Below, one piece after another: positions 31,335-43,066 of a DNA stretch of 64,000 nt (positions are counted from its first letter, which is position 1; each line of letters starts with the position of its first letter). A model generated the notes under the pieces. That model made no database searches. It was not told the DNA's origin and was given only the letters and a program-made list of their open reading frames with translations. Source of the stretch: Pseudoips prasinana (taxonomy: Eukaryota > Arthropoda > Insecta > Lepidoptera > Nolidae); assembly GCA_951640165.1 (NCBI GenBank), contig OX621252.1, positions 13,971,934-14,035,933 of the forward strand, given 5' to 3'. Made by a program: the position numbers and the translations under genes.

Positions 31335-31595
31335 GACGGTCACCGTAGCCTAGTTGGTAGTGCCCCTGCCTACGAAGCTGGTGGTCCTGGGTTCGAATCC
31401 CGGTAAGTGCAAATATTTGTGTGATGAGCACGAATATTTGTTTCTGAGTCATGGATGTTTTCTATGTATATAAGTATTTATCTATCCATATAAGTATGTA
31501 TATCGTCGACTGGTACCCATAGTACAAGCTTTGCTTAGTTTGGGGCTAGGATGATCTGTGTGACATTGTCCAAATATTATTATTATTATTAAATT
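31335..31595 (+). mobile_element. tRNA-derived SINE
   Basis: A box TAGCCTAGTTGG at 31346-31357 and B box GGTTCGAATCC at 31390-31400 begin the element. The body and the GATGATCTGTGTGACATTGT tail with ATT repeats match the inverted copy at 29341-29599. It is inserted about 330 bp upstream of the mtTFB2 start codon. Confidence 0.85.
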
Positions 31596-31928
31596 TACTT
31601 AAAAACTGCAATACTTTTCAAAATCTATTCTACATATTGCCAGACCGTATTAAAGATAAATTTTATGTGCTGGTATTAGTAGCACCATTCACGTATTTTC
31701 GTCAAACTACATGTTAACCCGTTTGACTTAAATAATAGGCAACTGGCCCAAAAACCAATTAAAGCAGACCGTCATATTATAATAAAAAAAAAGAAATGAC
31801 ACTGACAGCAGTGACAGCACACAGATATTTGTTTATGTTGTGTTCTATGTTGTGTGTAATTTCTAAAAGTAAAGTTATAAGTAAAATTAAACCTTAAAAA
31901 GTAGAAATAACAAATTTTATCCGCCAAT

Positions 31929-32336
31929 ATGCTAAAAAAAAGTTTCTATGCAATAAGCATAATTTCTAGAAGGAATAATCTTAAACATTCTTTGAGGTTA
32001 TGTCATAAAATTAGCAAACAACCCAAAGAAAAACCTGCTCCCAAGGTAGCGGCTGATGTAGTCAATTATCTAGAAAGTTTACCAGACTATAAAGATATTA
32101 AAGATAAAGTTCCCAAGATGCTTCTCAGAAAATACAAGACCCCCGAGAGTATGTACCTTATAAACAGAAAAACAGCAAAAGAAATTGCATACACAATCAA
32201 AAGTCACATCAATAACAACTCACCAATCATAGAAGTTAATCCTGGCTTCGGTTTTCTCAGTAAAGAACTGTTACAATGCCAAAAGAAACCAATTCATATG
32301 TATGAATCTTCAAACCAATTCACTACTTATTTAAAT
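31929..32336 (+). CDS. mtTFB2: mtTFB2 exon 1
   Basis: It encodes residues 1-136, from [17 protein letters not shown] to NQFTTYLN, including the AdoMet-binding motif. The donor is AAT|GTGAGT, phase 0. Confidence 0.9.
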
Positions 32337-35300
32337 GTGAGTATAACAACAAATAAATATCCCAACTGAGTAATTTTAGATTACTAGGTACTAGACAGCA
32401 TAGTTTGTCTTCAAATAATTATAATCAATTGTATTATATAAACTGTCTTGTTGGTGTAGTGCAACTGTGCCCTGAGGGGCTTTAATTCAGCCTGCCACAG
32501 ATTCATTTAACAATTGACGCAATGTTTGCATCATGAAGATGCTGATAATTTGGTCAAGTGGCAGTGTGTTCTCCTATGATGAGACATCCTGGATTAAGTT
32601 AAAAGTGTTGTTGGGATTTGACTCACAAGAATACCTCAGTAGTAGAATATAATAGTATACGTAGTAGTATAATATAGAATAAACAGTAGCCTGGGGTCAT
32701 TAGTGATGTTTGACCCCTGTATCCAGGAAACTTTATAAAAACAAATCCAGTGGCTGACAGCTCCCTTTGCTTGCTAGTTTACTGTCTCAAGTCACGAAAG
32801 TAAGAGATTTGATAGTGCATTTGTTTTTTATGCCTCATCTTACACTATATAGGGGAGATGTAATAGTATTGTTTGAGAAATTGAATTGGCTGCAGCTGTG
32901 ATTTAGCTAGGAGCAAGTATATGCAAGATGTAATAGAAATAGTGAACACTATCTTCCCATGAAGCTTAATAAATCAAACAAAACAAGATGGTTGAATCAA
33001 ATCAAAAATGTTTTCTCCATACCTATTGTCTCAAGTGATCTGTGTTCTTTTATGTGTACTGAATATTTTTTTTGTGATTTTTGCATGTGTTATGCTCCTA
33101 CATTGTTCATTTGATCAGCAATTTAAGCTCCTGAAGCCACTATTTATGTTACACATTGAATACACTAAAACAGGCTGATTGTCAACTGTCTGGAGATTCC
33201 AGAAACTACTTTGTATTATCATTTGAAATTTGTTTTTGCATAGAGATTACAAGAACAATATACTGAACGAGTGTCATTTCAAATAGCAGACTTCTTTGGA
33301 ATGTGGAAATTAGCATTTAAAGACAAAATGGACCAGGGACATAGAATAGAAGAGCTATTAGGCGACCTTTGCACAGATGATAGTGGTATGTTAAGCTTTT
33401 TTTAGTTGTAACACATTTTTAGGGTTCCGTAGCCAAATGGCAAAAAATGGTACCCTTATAGATTCGTCATGTCTGTCTGTCCGTCCGTATGTCACAGCCT
33501 CTTTTTTCCGAAACTATAAGAGCTGTACTGTTGAAACTTGGTAAGTAGATGTATTCGGTGAACCGCATTAAGATTTTTACACAAAAATAGAAAAAGAACA
33601 ATAATATTGGCGGGTCGCCATACATAGAACTGAAACTCAAAAATTTTTTTTATATCGTACCCATACATGTGTAGTGTCTATGGATAGGTCTTCAAAAATC
33701 ATCGGTTTCTAATATCATTTTTTTCTAAACTGAAGAGTTTGCGCGAGAGACACTTCCAAAGTGGTAAAATGAGTGTCCCTGTAACTTCTAAAATAAGAGA
33801 ATGATAAAACAAAAAAAAATATATGATGCACATTATCGTGGAAACTAACAACGAAAATTGGTTTGAACGAGATCTAGCAAGTAGTTTTTTTTTAATACGT
33901 CATAGACCGCAATTTGCTTTCATTTAATCAACTGGAATACTTTCTCCTACGGAACCCTTCATTTGCGAGTCAGACTCGCACTTGGCCGGTTTTTTAGTTG
34001 AAGCTTGTTTCTACCTACAGCTTTGTTTTTTATGACTATACTCTCATCCCTTAATGTCAAAGCAATGTTTTATAAATACTTCGGAATACTATGAAGAGCG
34101 TGAGCGGGTCTAGCGTGTACATGCGTTCCCAGGTGGAGTGTGGCAGCCACTAAATAGGCCCCTGTGCAGGGGCCACTGGCATCTAATTGTAATGATGATA
34201 AATCGCAGAGTAAACTGCGCCTAGTTAGGCCTACACAGAGGGCCTATAACATGTTCTGTATACAGTATAATAACATGCTTAGAGTGCTATTGAGGCTACC
34301 GAGATTTTGCAGCACATACATATGTTAATATCCTACATTAAATAATTACAATAACTTATGAAGAAGGGTATTGATGGGCTTATGAGGAATTAAAATTTGA
34401 ATAATAATATTTATTTAGCCAAAAAATTTTTTACACATACATACATAGACTCACGCCTTTTTCCCAGAGGGGTAGGCAGAGACAACGGATTTCCATTTGT
34501 CACGGTCTTTGCATACTCCTTTTGCCTCGATTACTGTCATTATATTCTTCATACATGCTCGCCGGTTTAGGGTACTTCTGACCTGCCCTTTCTTGAGAAC
34601 ATCTCCAATTTGGTCAGAGAATGTTCGACGTGGTCTTCCCCTTCCGATTGCCCCATTCACACAGGTCAGGTATACTTCTTTTGTCAATCTTCTTTCATTC
34701 ATCCTTTCTAAATGGCCAAACCATCTCAGCATGCCTTTTTCAATCTTTGTGACTACATCCTCTTTCACACCACAACACTCTCTTACATCAGTATTTCGAA
34801 TTCTGTCTCTCAAAGTCACACCACACATACTTCTCAGAGCTCTCATTTCCACTGCATTTATTTTACTTTCATTCTTTTTCTGCCATACCCAACTTTCACT
34901 TCCATACATTAAAGTTGGCGCTAACACTCCATCGTGCACGGCTAGTCGAGCCTTCTTTGATACTTCCCGGCTACTCATAAAGGCGTGTTTTCACCCTGTT
35001 TCCCTGTTCAATTCACTCTGTTCCCCGCATTTACTCTTCTAACAATATCTTTTTCATATTTCCCATCTCTCGTAAACAAAGTTCCCAAATATACAAACTC
35101 ATTCACCTGTTCGACTTTCTCTCCTCCAATTACAATATCACACGCTGTCGTGTATTCATCCCTCTCAAATACCATTACTTTCGTCTTACCTACATTAATT
35201 TTGATCCCTTTCCTTTCAAAAGATTCATGCATACTTGTTACCATCACCTGCAACTCGTCCGCCGATGATGCAAGTAAAACTTGATCATCAGCGTAAAAAG

Positions 35301-38300
35301 ACATTTGATGAGCAACTCATTCATCCTTACACCGCATTCACTTTCTTTCAAATCTTTTAAACAGCTATCCATGAATAGGTTAAACAACCACGGTGACGCT
35401 ACACATCCCTGTCTAACACCCTTTTGGATGCTAAACCACTCGGTGTATGACCCGTTAATCCTCACGCAAGCTCTGGAATCCCTATAAAGAGATTTCAGTG
35501 CTTGAACAAGGTTGTCGTTCAACCCATACATGGACAGTTCCGACCATAGTTCACTCCTCAACAGTCTATCGTAGGCCATTTCTAAGTCTACGAAGGCACA
35601 GTAAACCTTTTGGTTTTTGCCCAAAAACTTCTCTACTATGCTTCGCAGAGAAAAGACCTAATCTGTGCATCCCATTCCTTTCCGAAAACCCGCCTTTGCA
35701 TCCCATATTTTCGCATCGGTTTCTTTCACAACTCTTTCAACCAATACTTTTGCATACAACTTACCAACGACGCTGAGCAGACTAATGCCCCTATAGTTTT
35801 TACAGTCTTGCCGTGAGCCTTTCCCTTTGTAAAGAGGTACGATGACAGCCTTGCACCAATCACTTGGCACTTGGCCCGTGGTATAGCATAAATTGAAAAG
35901 GCTGCACAGCTGATTCGCTATGACGCCATGTCCAGCCTTCAGCATATCGGAAGTTATCCTGTCATACCCTGGTGACTTACCTGATTTCATACCCTTAATA
36001 GCTTTCACAATCTCATCCATACCAATGTCATCTTTACATTTGTTCTTGTCTATACTTAGTGAACTACGTTCACTCTCTGTTACACCTCTTTCATACAAAC
36101 TTTCAAAATACTCCTTCTCTCTCCTCTTGGTCTCGTATGGATTTCAGTTCCGAGGTTTGAGTTATGCCTCTTACTGATCTAACGGATTTCCAGAAAAACT
36201 TAATGTTCGTCTGAAAATCCTTAGACAACCTTCTATCAAAATTATCCTTTTGTTCATTTTTCTTTTTGTTCACCACATCCTTTACAATTCCTTTCATTTT
36301 CCTATAATCATTCCAGGCCCTTTCTATATCCTCATTCGTCGCCTTATGCATTCGTTCGTTTGCTCTGGTGGCTAGCCAGTCTAACCACGCTTTCTTCTTT
36401 TCACATACAACTTTTTGTACACTTTTATCCCACCAAATATTCTTCATCTTTCTTCCTCTTCTTCTCTTTATTACACCAAATACTTCACCAGCTACACTCA
36501 CCACACCTTCTTTGACTACCTTCCATAGCTCTTCTACTTCTCTTATGTCTTCAGATCCCTCAAACTTCTCAACCAACTTACTTTTGTACTCATCTGCCAC
36601 TTCTTCCTCTTGCAGTTCCTCTACTTTTATTCTCTCTAGTACACTTTTAGTCTCAGGGATTCGGTGGCGCCATCCTTTGACTAGAGCAATTATTCGGCTC
36701 ATTACCAGAAAGTGGTCTGTATGGATTGCGGTCCCACGATAGACTCTTGTGTCTAGAACATTCTTTCTCAGTCTTTCATCTACAATCACGAAGTCAATCA
36801 TACTCTTTCTCACATTTTTCCTCTCTCGTGTAAACGTATGGATTCTTTTATGTTCAAACATAGTATTTGTAACACAAAGATCCCATTCCGAACATATCTC
36901 TAGCAGACTGTACCCATTCTCATTCTTACTCTCGTCACCGAATTGACCTAGTACTCTTTCAAAACCATCACGTTTTACCCCAACCCATCCATTAAAATCA
37001 CCTAACATTATTACTCTTTCATTATACTGACTTAACCGCAACACATCTCTCAGGGTCTCCCAGAATGCCTTTCTTTCCTCTTGTTCTCGCTGTATTACAA
37101 CTGCACCCATATCTACAGGAGCGTACACTCCTACTAGGAAGATACGGGTCATACCAACTTTCATTCTCAACCACATTACTCTTGCATTCACGCATTCGAA
37201 CTCAGTCACACACTCAGACATACTTGTGGAAAGAATGAGACCCACACCTTGGCAAGCTCGGGTGGTGTTCGGTACTCCAGACCAATACGCCGTGTATAGT
37301 CCGTGTTTTGTAGTATCACACCCTTTCTGCTTCGTCTCATTCACACACAACACATCAATCCGCTTTTCACTCATCAGCTGACATACTTCGTCCATCTTAC
37401 CTTCTATTCCTCCTCCAACATTCAACGTAGCAAAACGGCTCTCCGTTGACCACTTTTCGCCTCTCTGGGAAACGAGACGTGACGGGTGGCGGACATTTAA
37501 AGGATTAAAAGTAATTGTATCCATTGCGTTCCCACGAGTATTAGGGACTAAATGGACCACCCTCGTAGAGCCCTATACGGGGGTAAGGCGGATCCATGCT
37601 GTGTCCTATGACCGCCAACATAGACACCCTCCGTTATCGACCAGAATACCCTCTGGCCAAGGATCCCTCAGCACGGGTCGGATAACACTTTGGATCGGGG
37701 TTTTGTTTCAGGTATGCTCCCTCGGACTAAATAGCTCCCTTGTGCTCGTCCCCTGCGTCTCGGTGAGCGTACAGTAAGCCAGCTAACTCGGCCTGTGAGC
37801 GCCGCCGTTGGTATGCATAATTATGCCTACTCTTCCGCCGCCGCTCTAAGTTACTATCCTGTACTGATAGTAACTATGCTATCGTAGGCCTCTGATGAAT
37901 CCTAAGATTCTAGAGCCCCCGATAGAGGCAGTTTAAGGTTTTTGTTTGGCTAAATAAATATTATTATAATAATAATATTTGTTTTTGTTGCAAAAGCCGG
38001 TACTTATTTTTGTCACAGACTTAAATTCGACACCTAAAGGAGTAAGCATATAATTTAAATAAATTGTGTTATTTACAGGTAGAGTTGTAAAAATTGTTGG
38101 ATCAATGCCTAGCCTATCCTTTGTAAAGCATTTAATCCACAATATTATATTCCACAATGCTACAAACCAGCTCGGCCGGCCTGATCTCTACATCACTATG
38201 CCAGGGAAACACTATGAAGTAAATATTCAAATCACTATGTTAAACAAAAGGTGGATCCTTAGGAGGATATAATTCCTTCCACAATGAGACTGTTTTTTTT

Positions 38301-41300
38301 ACGATACTGCACTACACTGATTTCAAATGTCTTCTCAATGGAGTACAGTAATATAATTAACTTTTTTTTATAATGTTCATTATCTTGTTATGACAGTGAA
38401 TAAAATCTTGGATCCACCTTAATTTTCAATGGATGTTATAGATTCTTCTGTATTGTATATTTCAGTTTCTTACAGATAACGAAATCCAGTTGAACAAGCA
38501 CAAGACCCTGCCTGCATTGTTTCAAATGCTGTTTGATTACAAGATATTGACCAGTGTGCCAAAAGTTCACTTTTTACCTTGGACTCGGGAATCAGAAAGC
38601 AAGAAAATCACATTGGTTTGTATATTTTTATTTGAATTAATTAGAGATGATCATCTATTTAAGAGTCTATGCACACCAGGTTCTTTAAACGCGCCGTTGA
38701 CGCGCGTGTGTAGTGATACAGACGCGATATGCACGCAAGTCAGACGCAGCCTGTAAACATTACAAACGACAACAAACAGCTATGTAGGATAAAAGCACGC
38801 CGGTCGACGCATTTAAAAAACGTGGTGTGCACGGGCTCTTTAACTCCAAAACAAAACCTAATTTATACAATTAGTAGGTAAGTACTGCTGGCAGCATAAG
38901 TGAAATATAAGTAAAATTTCATTACTTCTTTAAGAGTTAAACTGATCACAATCACTGATAATTGACCCTTCAATATTACATGTTATACAGGAAAATATGC
39001 ATAGCTTAATTCGTAAGTATTCCTCCTCATAGTTCTTGCCGTCCATTGTTAGGGGAGTATAAAGGGATCTCATAAGTTGATCCACCAACATGCATCAGCA
39101 GATCGCTCAACCAGATTAGTAGAGAGTGTTGGTTCAATACCCGAAGTATACATTTATTTCCCAGTTTTGAGTTTAGATATGTAATAATGAGCGAGTTTAT
39201 TCAATCAATAAGCTTGCTTTCAGCCTTCTTCTCTTTCTTCAGTTAATGTTTATTACCCAGGCGTAAAAACCCTTTAAGCTAAGAAGCCTGTCACATGCAG
39301 CGTTAAAGTTTGTATTTTATTTTTTACAGATGAATGAACACATGCTTTACTTAGTCAATATCACACAGAAGAACAAACTACCGTGCCCGCCGGAGTATTT
39401 GCCATTGTTATGGTACTTTTTCAAGCCCCAAATGTTTTCAAAAACAACCAGAGTCATCCCTATGCTCGAGTAAGTTTAATATTGATTATAATGTACTCCT
39501 TGCCGGAAACTCAGCCGAATTTTTGTCACAGCCGATATCTCAAGGAAGACTAGTGGGATCGTGTTCGGGAAATATTATACTGGACGAATCTGTGCGGTAC
39601 CCGAGCCCTCGCAAGACAGTCTGATATAAGCGCTCTATCGACGCACGGGGCTGTGAAAACGCCTATTTTTCGAAGGGTTACAGATTCTCAGAAGCGTTAT
39701 GGAACGTGCAACTTGGCCTATTTGTTAATGGCTTTGTGATGGGTGTCAAGGTTAAATGGCATTCGCTCTATGCATTATCGTAGCTTGCCGCAAGACGACT
39801 CTAATAAAAATAGGAAAAGGGAAAGAGAAAAAAATGCAAAAAAAATCCTTTTATCCTGTTTTGGGACTTCATATCTGCCGATGAACTTACTAGCGCTAGA
39901 CCAACGCGGAAATCAGTTTTTTTAATTCTCTAACACATTACTTATTAAAGAACATTTGTAGAATGGGAAAAAATCATGTTGATGCACATAATAAACTCCT
40001 TGGAAGTATACCTACAGAGTTTAGGGGACATGCAAACGATAACTGATACCATGCTTTGAACATGATAATGGAATTTTCGTCGAATTTGCTTGGATTATTT
40101 TACGAATACCCTTAATACTTCAAAGAGTATGTTTGAAAATATCAAACCTGTCTTCGGTAAGGGCAATAGGGTGACGATTTTTAACAAAAGGCTTTTATCA
40201 AAATCAGAATTTAACCATTTTGAGATGAAATTACAAGTATGTATATGCAATGTAGGTAGGTACCCTATTTAATCCTGAGTTAACTGAGGTTTTGAGCATT
40301 TGCTAATGATTTTCAATACGTACACGGTGGGTAAAAGAAAATAATAAATGTAACATTATAACGGAATAAATGATTTTAAAATTTGTATATTAATTTAAAT
40401 ATTTTACAATGTATGCAAATTCAATCAATCAATTTTATTCAGGGAATAATAATATTGGTAAATTGTTATAGGTACTTAAATATCACTTCCAATTTATGTT
40501 ACACATTATAAATAAACATGATTCAGTGCCACCAAAAAGGGCTAATAAAAGTACAGTAAAAGAAACTTACACCCTACCTACACTTGTGCGCGTTTTTGGC
40601 CAATGGCTAATCATTCCAGATAAGAAATACTTTAATTTTCTTTCTTTATTGGGATTTGTGTACTTACAATGTTTTAGGCAGTGGATACCAGGTTGCGGTG
40701 TGTGGCTAATCACGGGGCAAGATCCACCAGACACAATTAAGAGATTAGCCCCAGGAGCAGATGATCCCGAACTTCCTCATATGACAATATTCACAGAATT
40801 TGGGGACTTAAACCTCAAACAAAAAATAACCGTTTTCAAAAAGTGAGTATAATAATCTTTCTAAATATAGGTATAATCTACTAAATCCAAAGTTTTCTTT
40901 GTATTGGATATTTATTTAAGCTTCATATGACAGTCAAGTACCCGAAGCCTTTTTTGAACCATATAGAGCTGTGTTAGGAGACTTGGGTTATATCTGTCGT
41001 AGTGAGCGCGAGAGTACGAGGTACACCCCGTATAATTTTAGGTATAATTATTTATTTCTATAATATTTCTAGAAATAAATACAAGATAGAATGGTTGGGT
41101 TCCCTATTTCTTATTGGTACTTGCATATTTTTGCTGACTACGGCGATGCGATTTTCCTCCGTCGGTCAACATGTTAAGGTGTTCCCTGTTCCAATAATCT
41201 TGAGGATTTCTTTTTTCGCGTTCTAAGTATGTAGGTATGTAATTTTAGCCAATAATCTTGAGGATTTCTTTTTTCGCGTTCTAAGTATGTAGGTATGTAA

Positions 41301-42240
41301 TTTTAGCCAGCGCCTGGCTACAATATTATTGTAAGAAATTACTAATGTGACTGCCAAATTTATTAAACACTAAAGAAAGCCATTTAATAAATTTGTTAGA
41401 TACTCGCATTAACTTTCTTCTACGTAATTTACGAATAATAAGCAGAGCTGCAACACACGCGGCAGCTTTAATTGTGGCTTGAATACGAAATAAAGAGCAC
41501 GGAGTGTCTCGGACATGCAGTGCAGAAGGTCTTAACCAATCAAGTCCCGCAAATGCCGCGCAAATTGCACGATGTGTTTGTATACACCTTAACACTAGGG
41601 CAACCACTACCCATACGATACGTTAATAGTACGTGTTATTATTTCAATTTTAATAGAGAAAGAACGAAGAATTATGCGATTTTTGTATATAGATACCTAG
41701 TCTTGCTCACTAACCCATAATTCTATCCAAGTCAGCAAACATCGCGGGCACAAGGCCTACTGGCTGGCAAAGACCACCGTGGACATGACACATATTATTA
41801 CTCATGTGTTGCGGACGACTCTTCTCTCGCCAGTGAGCTCTGGTGCTGCCTCTGAAGCGTATTCCATTAGATGAAGATACTGGAAGCTCTGGTTGAACTC
41901 TTGCTCTGAACTGTGTTTATGGACGCGATATCATTAGACGAATGTTCATTAAAGTTCATTTTAGTTGATTATTTTACTTTATAGTCAAAACCTATTTGAT
42001 ATTGTTTTACGTGTGCTAGTCTTAAAGCCTTACGGGAACTTATCATACTTAAGATATTTTTGTTACAGGTTTATATCATGGCCAGAATTTGAACAGTGCC
42101 AGTTTAGAGTAACAATGGAAAACAATTTACCTAAATTTGTAACACAGTTCGATAATGATGATAAGGAGAGCATAGGTCATACTCATATAGACGACAGTGA
42201 TGAACCTGAAGAACATACAGATACCGAACATGAAACATAG
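31929..42240 (+). CDS. mtTFB2: Mitochondrial transcription factor B2 (TFB2M-like), complete
   Basis: Seven exons join in frame: 31929-32336, 33244-33385, 38079-38218, 38466-38615, 39330-39469, 40678-40842 and 42069-42240, giving about 438 residues. The N-terminus is basic and hydroxylated like a mitochondrial import signal. [17 protein letters not shown] is the AdoMet-binding motif I of the rRNA dimethyladenosine transferase (KsgA/TFB) fold, and [11 protein letters not shown] near residue 330 matches the TFB2 C-terminal region. mtTFB2 melts promoters with mitochondrial RNA polymerase and TFAM. TFB2 proteins are usually about 400-450 residues, so length fits. The C-terminus is acidic and His-rich. 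All introns have GT-AG ends. Confidence 0.9.
33244..33385 (+). CDS. mtTFB2: mtTFB2 exon 2
   Basis: TTGCATAG precedes AGATTACAAG. It encodes [18 protein letters not shown] to LGDLCTDDS, and the donor is G|GTATGT, phase 1. Confidence 0.85.
33416..33996 (+). mobile_element. Interspersed repeat family B, copy 3
   Basis: It starts TTTTTAGGGTTCCGTAGCC 31 bp after the mtTFB2 exon 2 donor and ends GACTCGCACTTGGCCGG and T's. At the poly-C site of copies 2 and 4 it has only GTCCCTG. Confidence 0.75.
34451..36098 (-). pseudogene. RTE LINE reverse transcriptase, broken into four frames
   Basis: Pieces in order are [15 protein letters not shown] and [20 protein letters not shown] (35658-36098), then after a TAG stop [12 protein letters not shown] and [20 protein letters not shown] (35244-35624), then [16 protein letters not shown] (35008-35304), then SVVSAYPSG at the C-terminus (34451-34978). 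All RT motifs, including the YADD catalytic site, are present. Confidence 0.85.
36103..37560 (-). CDS. RTE LINE endonuclease and linker region
   Basis: The open frame of about 480 residues holds an APE-type endonuclease: RFATLNVGG near the start, CVNETKQKG (metal-binding Glu), [18 protein letters not shown] and [12 protein letters not shown] (catalytic Asp-His). A Lys/Glu-rich linker follows, ending near [14 protein letters not shown]. The more likely start is the internal ATG at [10 protein letters not shown]. The frame is lost at about 36110 by an apparent one-base change. Confidence 0.85.
   Translation of the reverse strand: MVHLVPNTRGNAMDTITFNPLNVRHPSRLVSQRGEKWSTESRFATLNVGGGIEGKMDEVCQLMSEKRIDVLCVNETKQKGCDTTKHGLYTAYWSGVPNTTRACQGVGLILSTSMSECVTEFECVNARVMWLRMKVGMTRIFLVGVYAPVDMGAVVIQREQEERKAFWETLRDVLRLSQYNERVIMLGDFNGWVGVKRDGFERVLGQFGDESKNENGYSLLEICSEWDLCVTNTMFEHKRIHTFTRERKNVRKSMIDFVIVDERLRKNVLDTRVYRGTAIHTDHFLVMSRIIALVKGWRHRIPETKSVLERIKVEELQEEEVADEYKSKLVEKFEGSEDIREVEELWKVVKEGVVSVAGEVFGVIKRRRGRKMKNIWWDKSVQKVVCEKKKAWLDWLATRANERMHKATNEDIERAWNDYRKMKGIVKDVVNKKKNEQKDNFDRRLSKDFQTNIKFFWKSVRSVRGITQTSELKSIRDQEEREGVF
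38079..38218 (+). CDS. mtTFB2: mtTFB2 exon 3
   Basis: The ATTTACAG acceptor is followed by [20 protein letters not shown] and ends at MPGKHYE with donor GTAAAT, phase 0. The preceding intron of about 4.7 kb holds a family B repeat and a full-length RTE LINE. Confidence 0.88.
38466..38615 (+). CDS. mtTFB2: mtTFB2 exon 4
   Basis: The ATATTTCAG acceptor is followed by [19 protein letters not shown] and ends at SESKKITL with donor GTTTGT, phase 0. Confidence 0.88.
38663..38838. mobile_element. MITE with TTTAA flanks
   Basis: TTTAA occurs at 38658-38662 and 38839-38843. Between them lie inverted ends GAGTCTATGCACACC and GGTGTGCACGGGCTC, continuing with TTTAAA-containing arms rich in CG. It is 176 bp, lies in mtTFB2 intron 4 and encodes no protein. 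The superfamily is uncertain: the duplication could be TTAA-type (piggyBac) or TAA-type (Harbinger). Confidence 0.7.
39330..39469 (+). CDS. mtTFB2: mtTFB2 exon 5
   Basis: The TTTTTTACAG acceptor is followed by [19 protein letters not shown] and ends at TTRVIPML plus GA, with donor GTAAGT, phase 2. Confidence 0.88.
40678..40842 (+). CDS. mtTFB2: mtTFB2 exon 6
   Basis: The ATGTTTTAG acceptor is followed by [18 protein letters not shown] and ends at KQKITVFK plus AA, with donor GTGAGT, phase 2. Confidence 0.88.
41191..41306. repeat. Exact 58-bp tandem duplication
   Basis: Two adjacent identical copies start CCAATAATCTTGAGGATTTC at 41191 and 41249. They lie in mtTFB2 intron 6. Identity suggests a recent event or an assembly effect. 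Confidence 0.9.
42069..42240 (+). CDS. mtTFB2: mtTFB2 exon 7 (last)
   Basis: The TTGTTACAG acceptor is followed by [19 protein letters not shown] and an acidic, His-containing tail to TAG at 42238-42240. Confidence 0.9.
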
Positions 42241-42293
42241 AAAAATGTATATGCAATGTCGCCAGTTACAGTCGTTGCAAGTTTTCTGTCACC

Positions 42294-42299
42294 AATAAA
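42294..42299 (+). promoter_or_regulatory. mtTFB2 polyadenylation signal
   Basis: AATAAA lies 54 bp after the stop codon, a suitable distance for 3' end formation of mtTFB2. Confidence 0.6.
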
Positions 42300-42944
42300 C
42301 TTGGAAAATATTTGAACAGTCTTTCATTTAGCTTTTTTTTTGTATGACCAAGTCACATACGTCGAATAACCATTCCCACATCGTAACACACATGGCTCCC
42401 TCTTCGATTAGCATAAGCGACATTACTGACCACCTGCACCATAACCAACTCAATAGTGTTAATCGCAAACTTAAGTGGAGTTTACTTTGTAAGGTGATGT
42501 GTCCCGAATGGAACTGCTCGTAGAGCTCTATCTCACTTTATCGTTGCTACCGTTTAGTACCCAGGCAGTGGATCAGTTTAGGGACTTACTGAAGCCTTCG
42601 GACGCGGTAGCATTTTATGTAAGTGCAGCTATAGAAGAATATTTGAAAGGAAAGGAATAGGTATTTATATACTTGATTGTTTGGCGTCTTTTAGTGTCTT
42701 CCAATTTTATCGTGTTTTGTTTCCATTAGGTGCAGCGCAGACGGCACACTTTTTGTGCGATCGAGTCTGCGGCGCACAAAAAGTCTGTATGGCGCGCAAA
42801 AAGTCGGTCGCGGATTTTTCACAGATTCAACGCACACGACGCACATCTTCGATCATTCCGTCGGCAGAGTTGTAGGGACGTAGACGCTATGGAAATCGTG
42901 CAGAGATCGCGAAGTATTATTTTGTACATGTAGTACAGAAAAGA

Positions 42945-43066
42945 AGAAGAAATAGAGAATTTTGGGTACATCCTATACTTTCGGAAAGATTACTGAAGCT
43001 CCTAAGAAGCTTGGTCTCAAACAGGAGCGGAATAAACGTAACAGCACACTTCTTCCCACATTTTTA
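42945..43066 (+). pseudogene. Harbinger transposase N-terminal fragment
   Basis: The frame reads RRNREFWVHPILSERLLKLL, a basic stretch followed by FWVHPI as at the start of PIF/Harbinger transposases. It runs into the family B repeat at 43061 and is cut there. No catalytic residues remain. Confidence 0.7.

Larger units (their letters stand above)
34436..37930 (-). mobile_element. RTE-type LINE, near full length, inactivated
   Basis: Read on the minus strand, the element has a GC-rich 5' leader (about 37560-37930), an apurinic endonuclease, a linker, the reverse transcriptase and a C-terminal domain, ending in TATG repeats near 34436. It lies antisense in mtTFB2 intron 2. The same family occurs at 19259-23225 and 49138-49240. 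A frameshift near 36.1 kb, a TAG stop near 35.66 kb and frameshifts near 35.29 and 35.0 kb inactivate it. The frames between are long and clear, so it is fairly young. Confidence 0.88.

Noticed and set aside
31346..31400. tRNA gene
   Set aside because: A and B boxes are present, but no cloverleaf or anticodon stem forms. The sequence is the head of a SINE with further copies.
41326..41607. 93-residue minus-strand frame with a basic segment RKLRRRK
   Set aside because: It vaguely recalls a Harbinger protein N-terminus, but no diagnostic motif or TIR pair was found. It lies antisense in an mtTFB2 intron.
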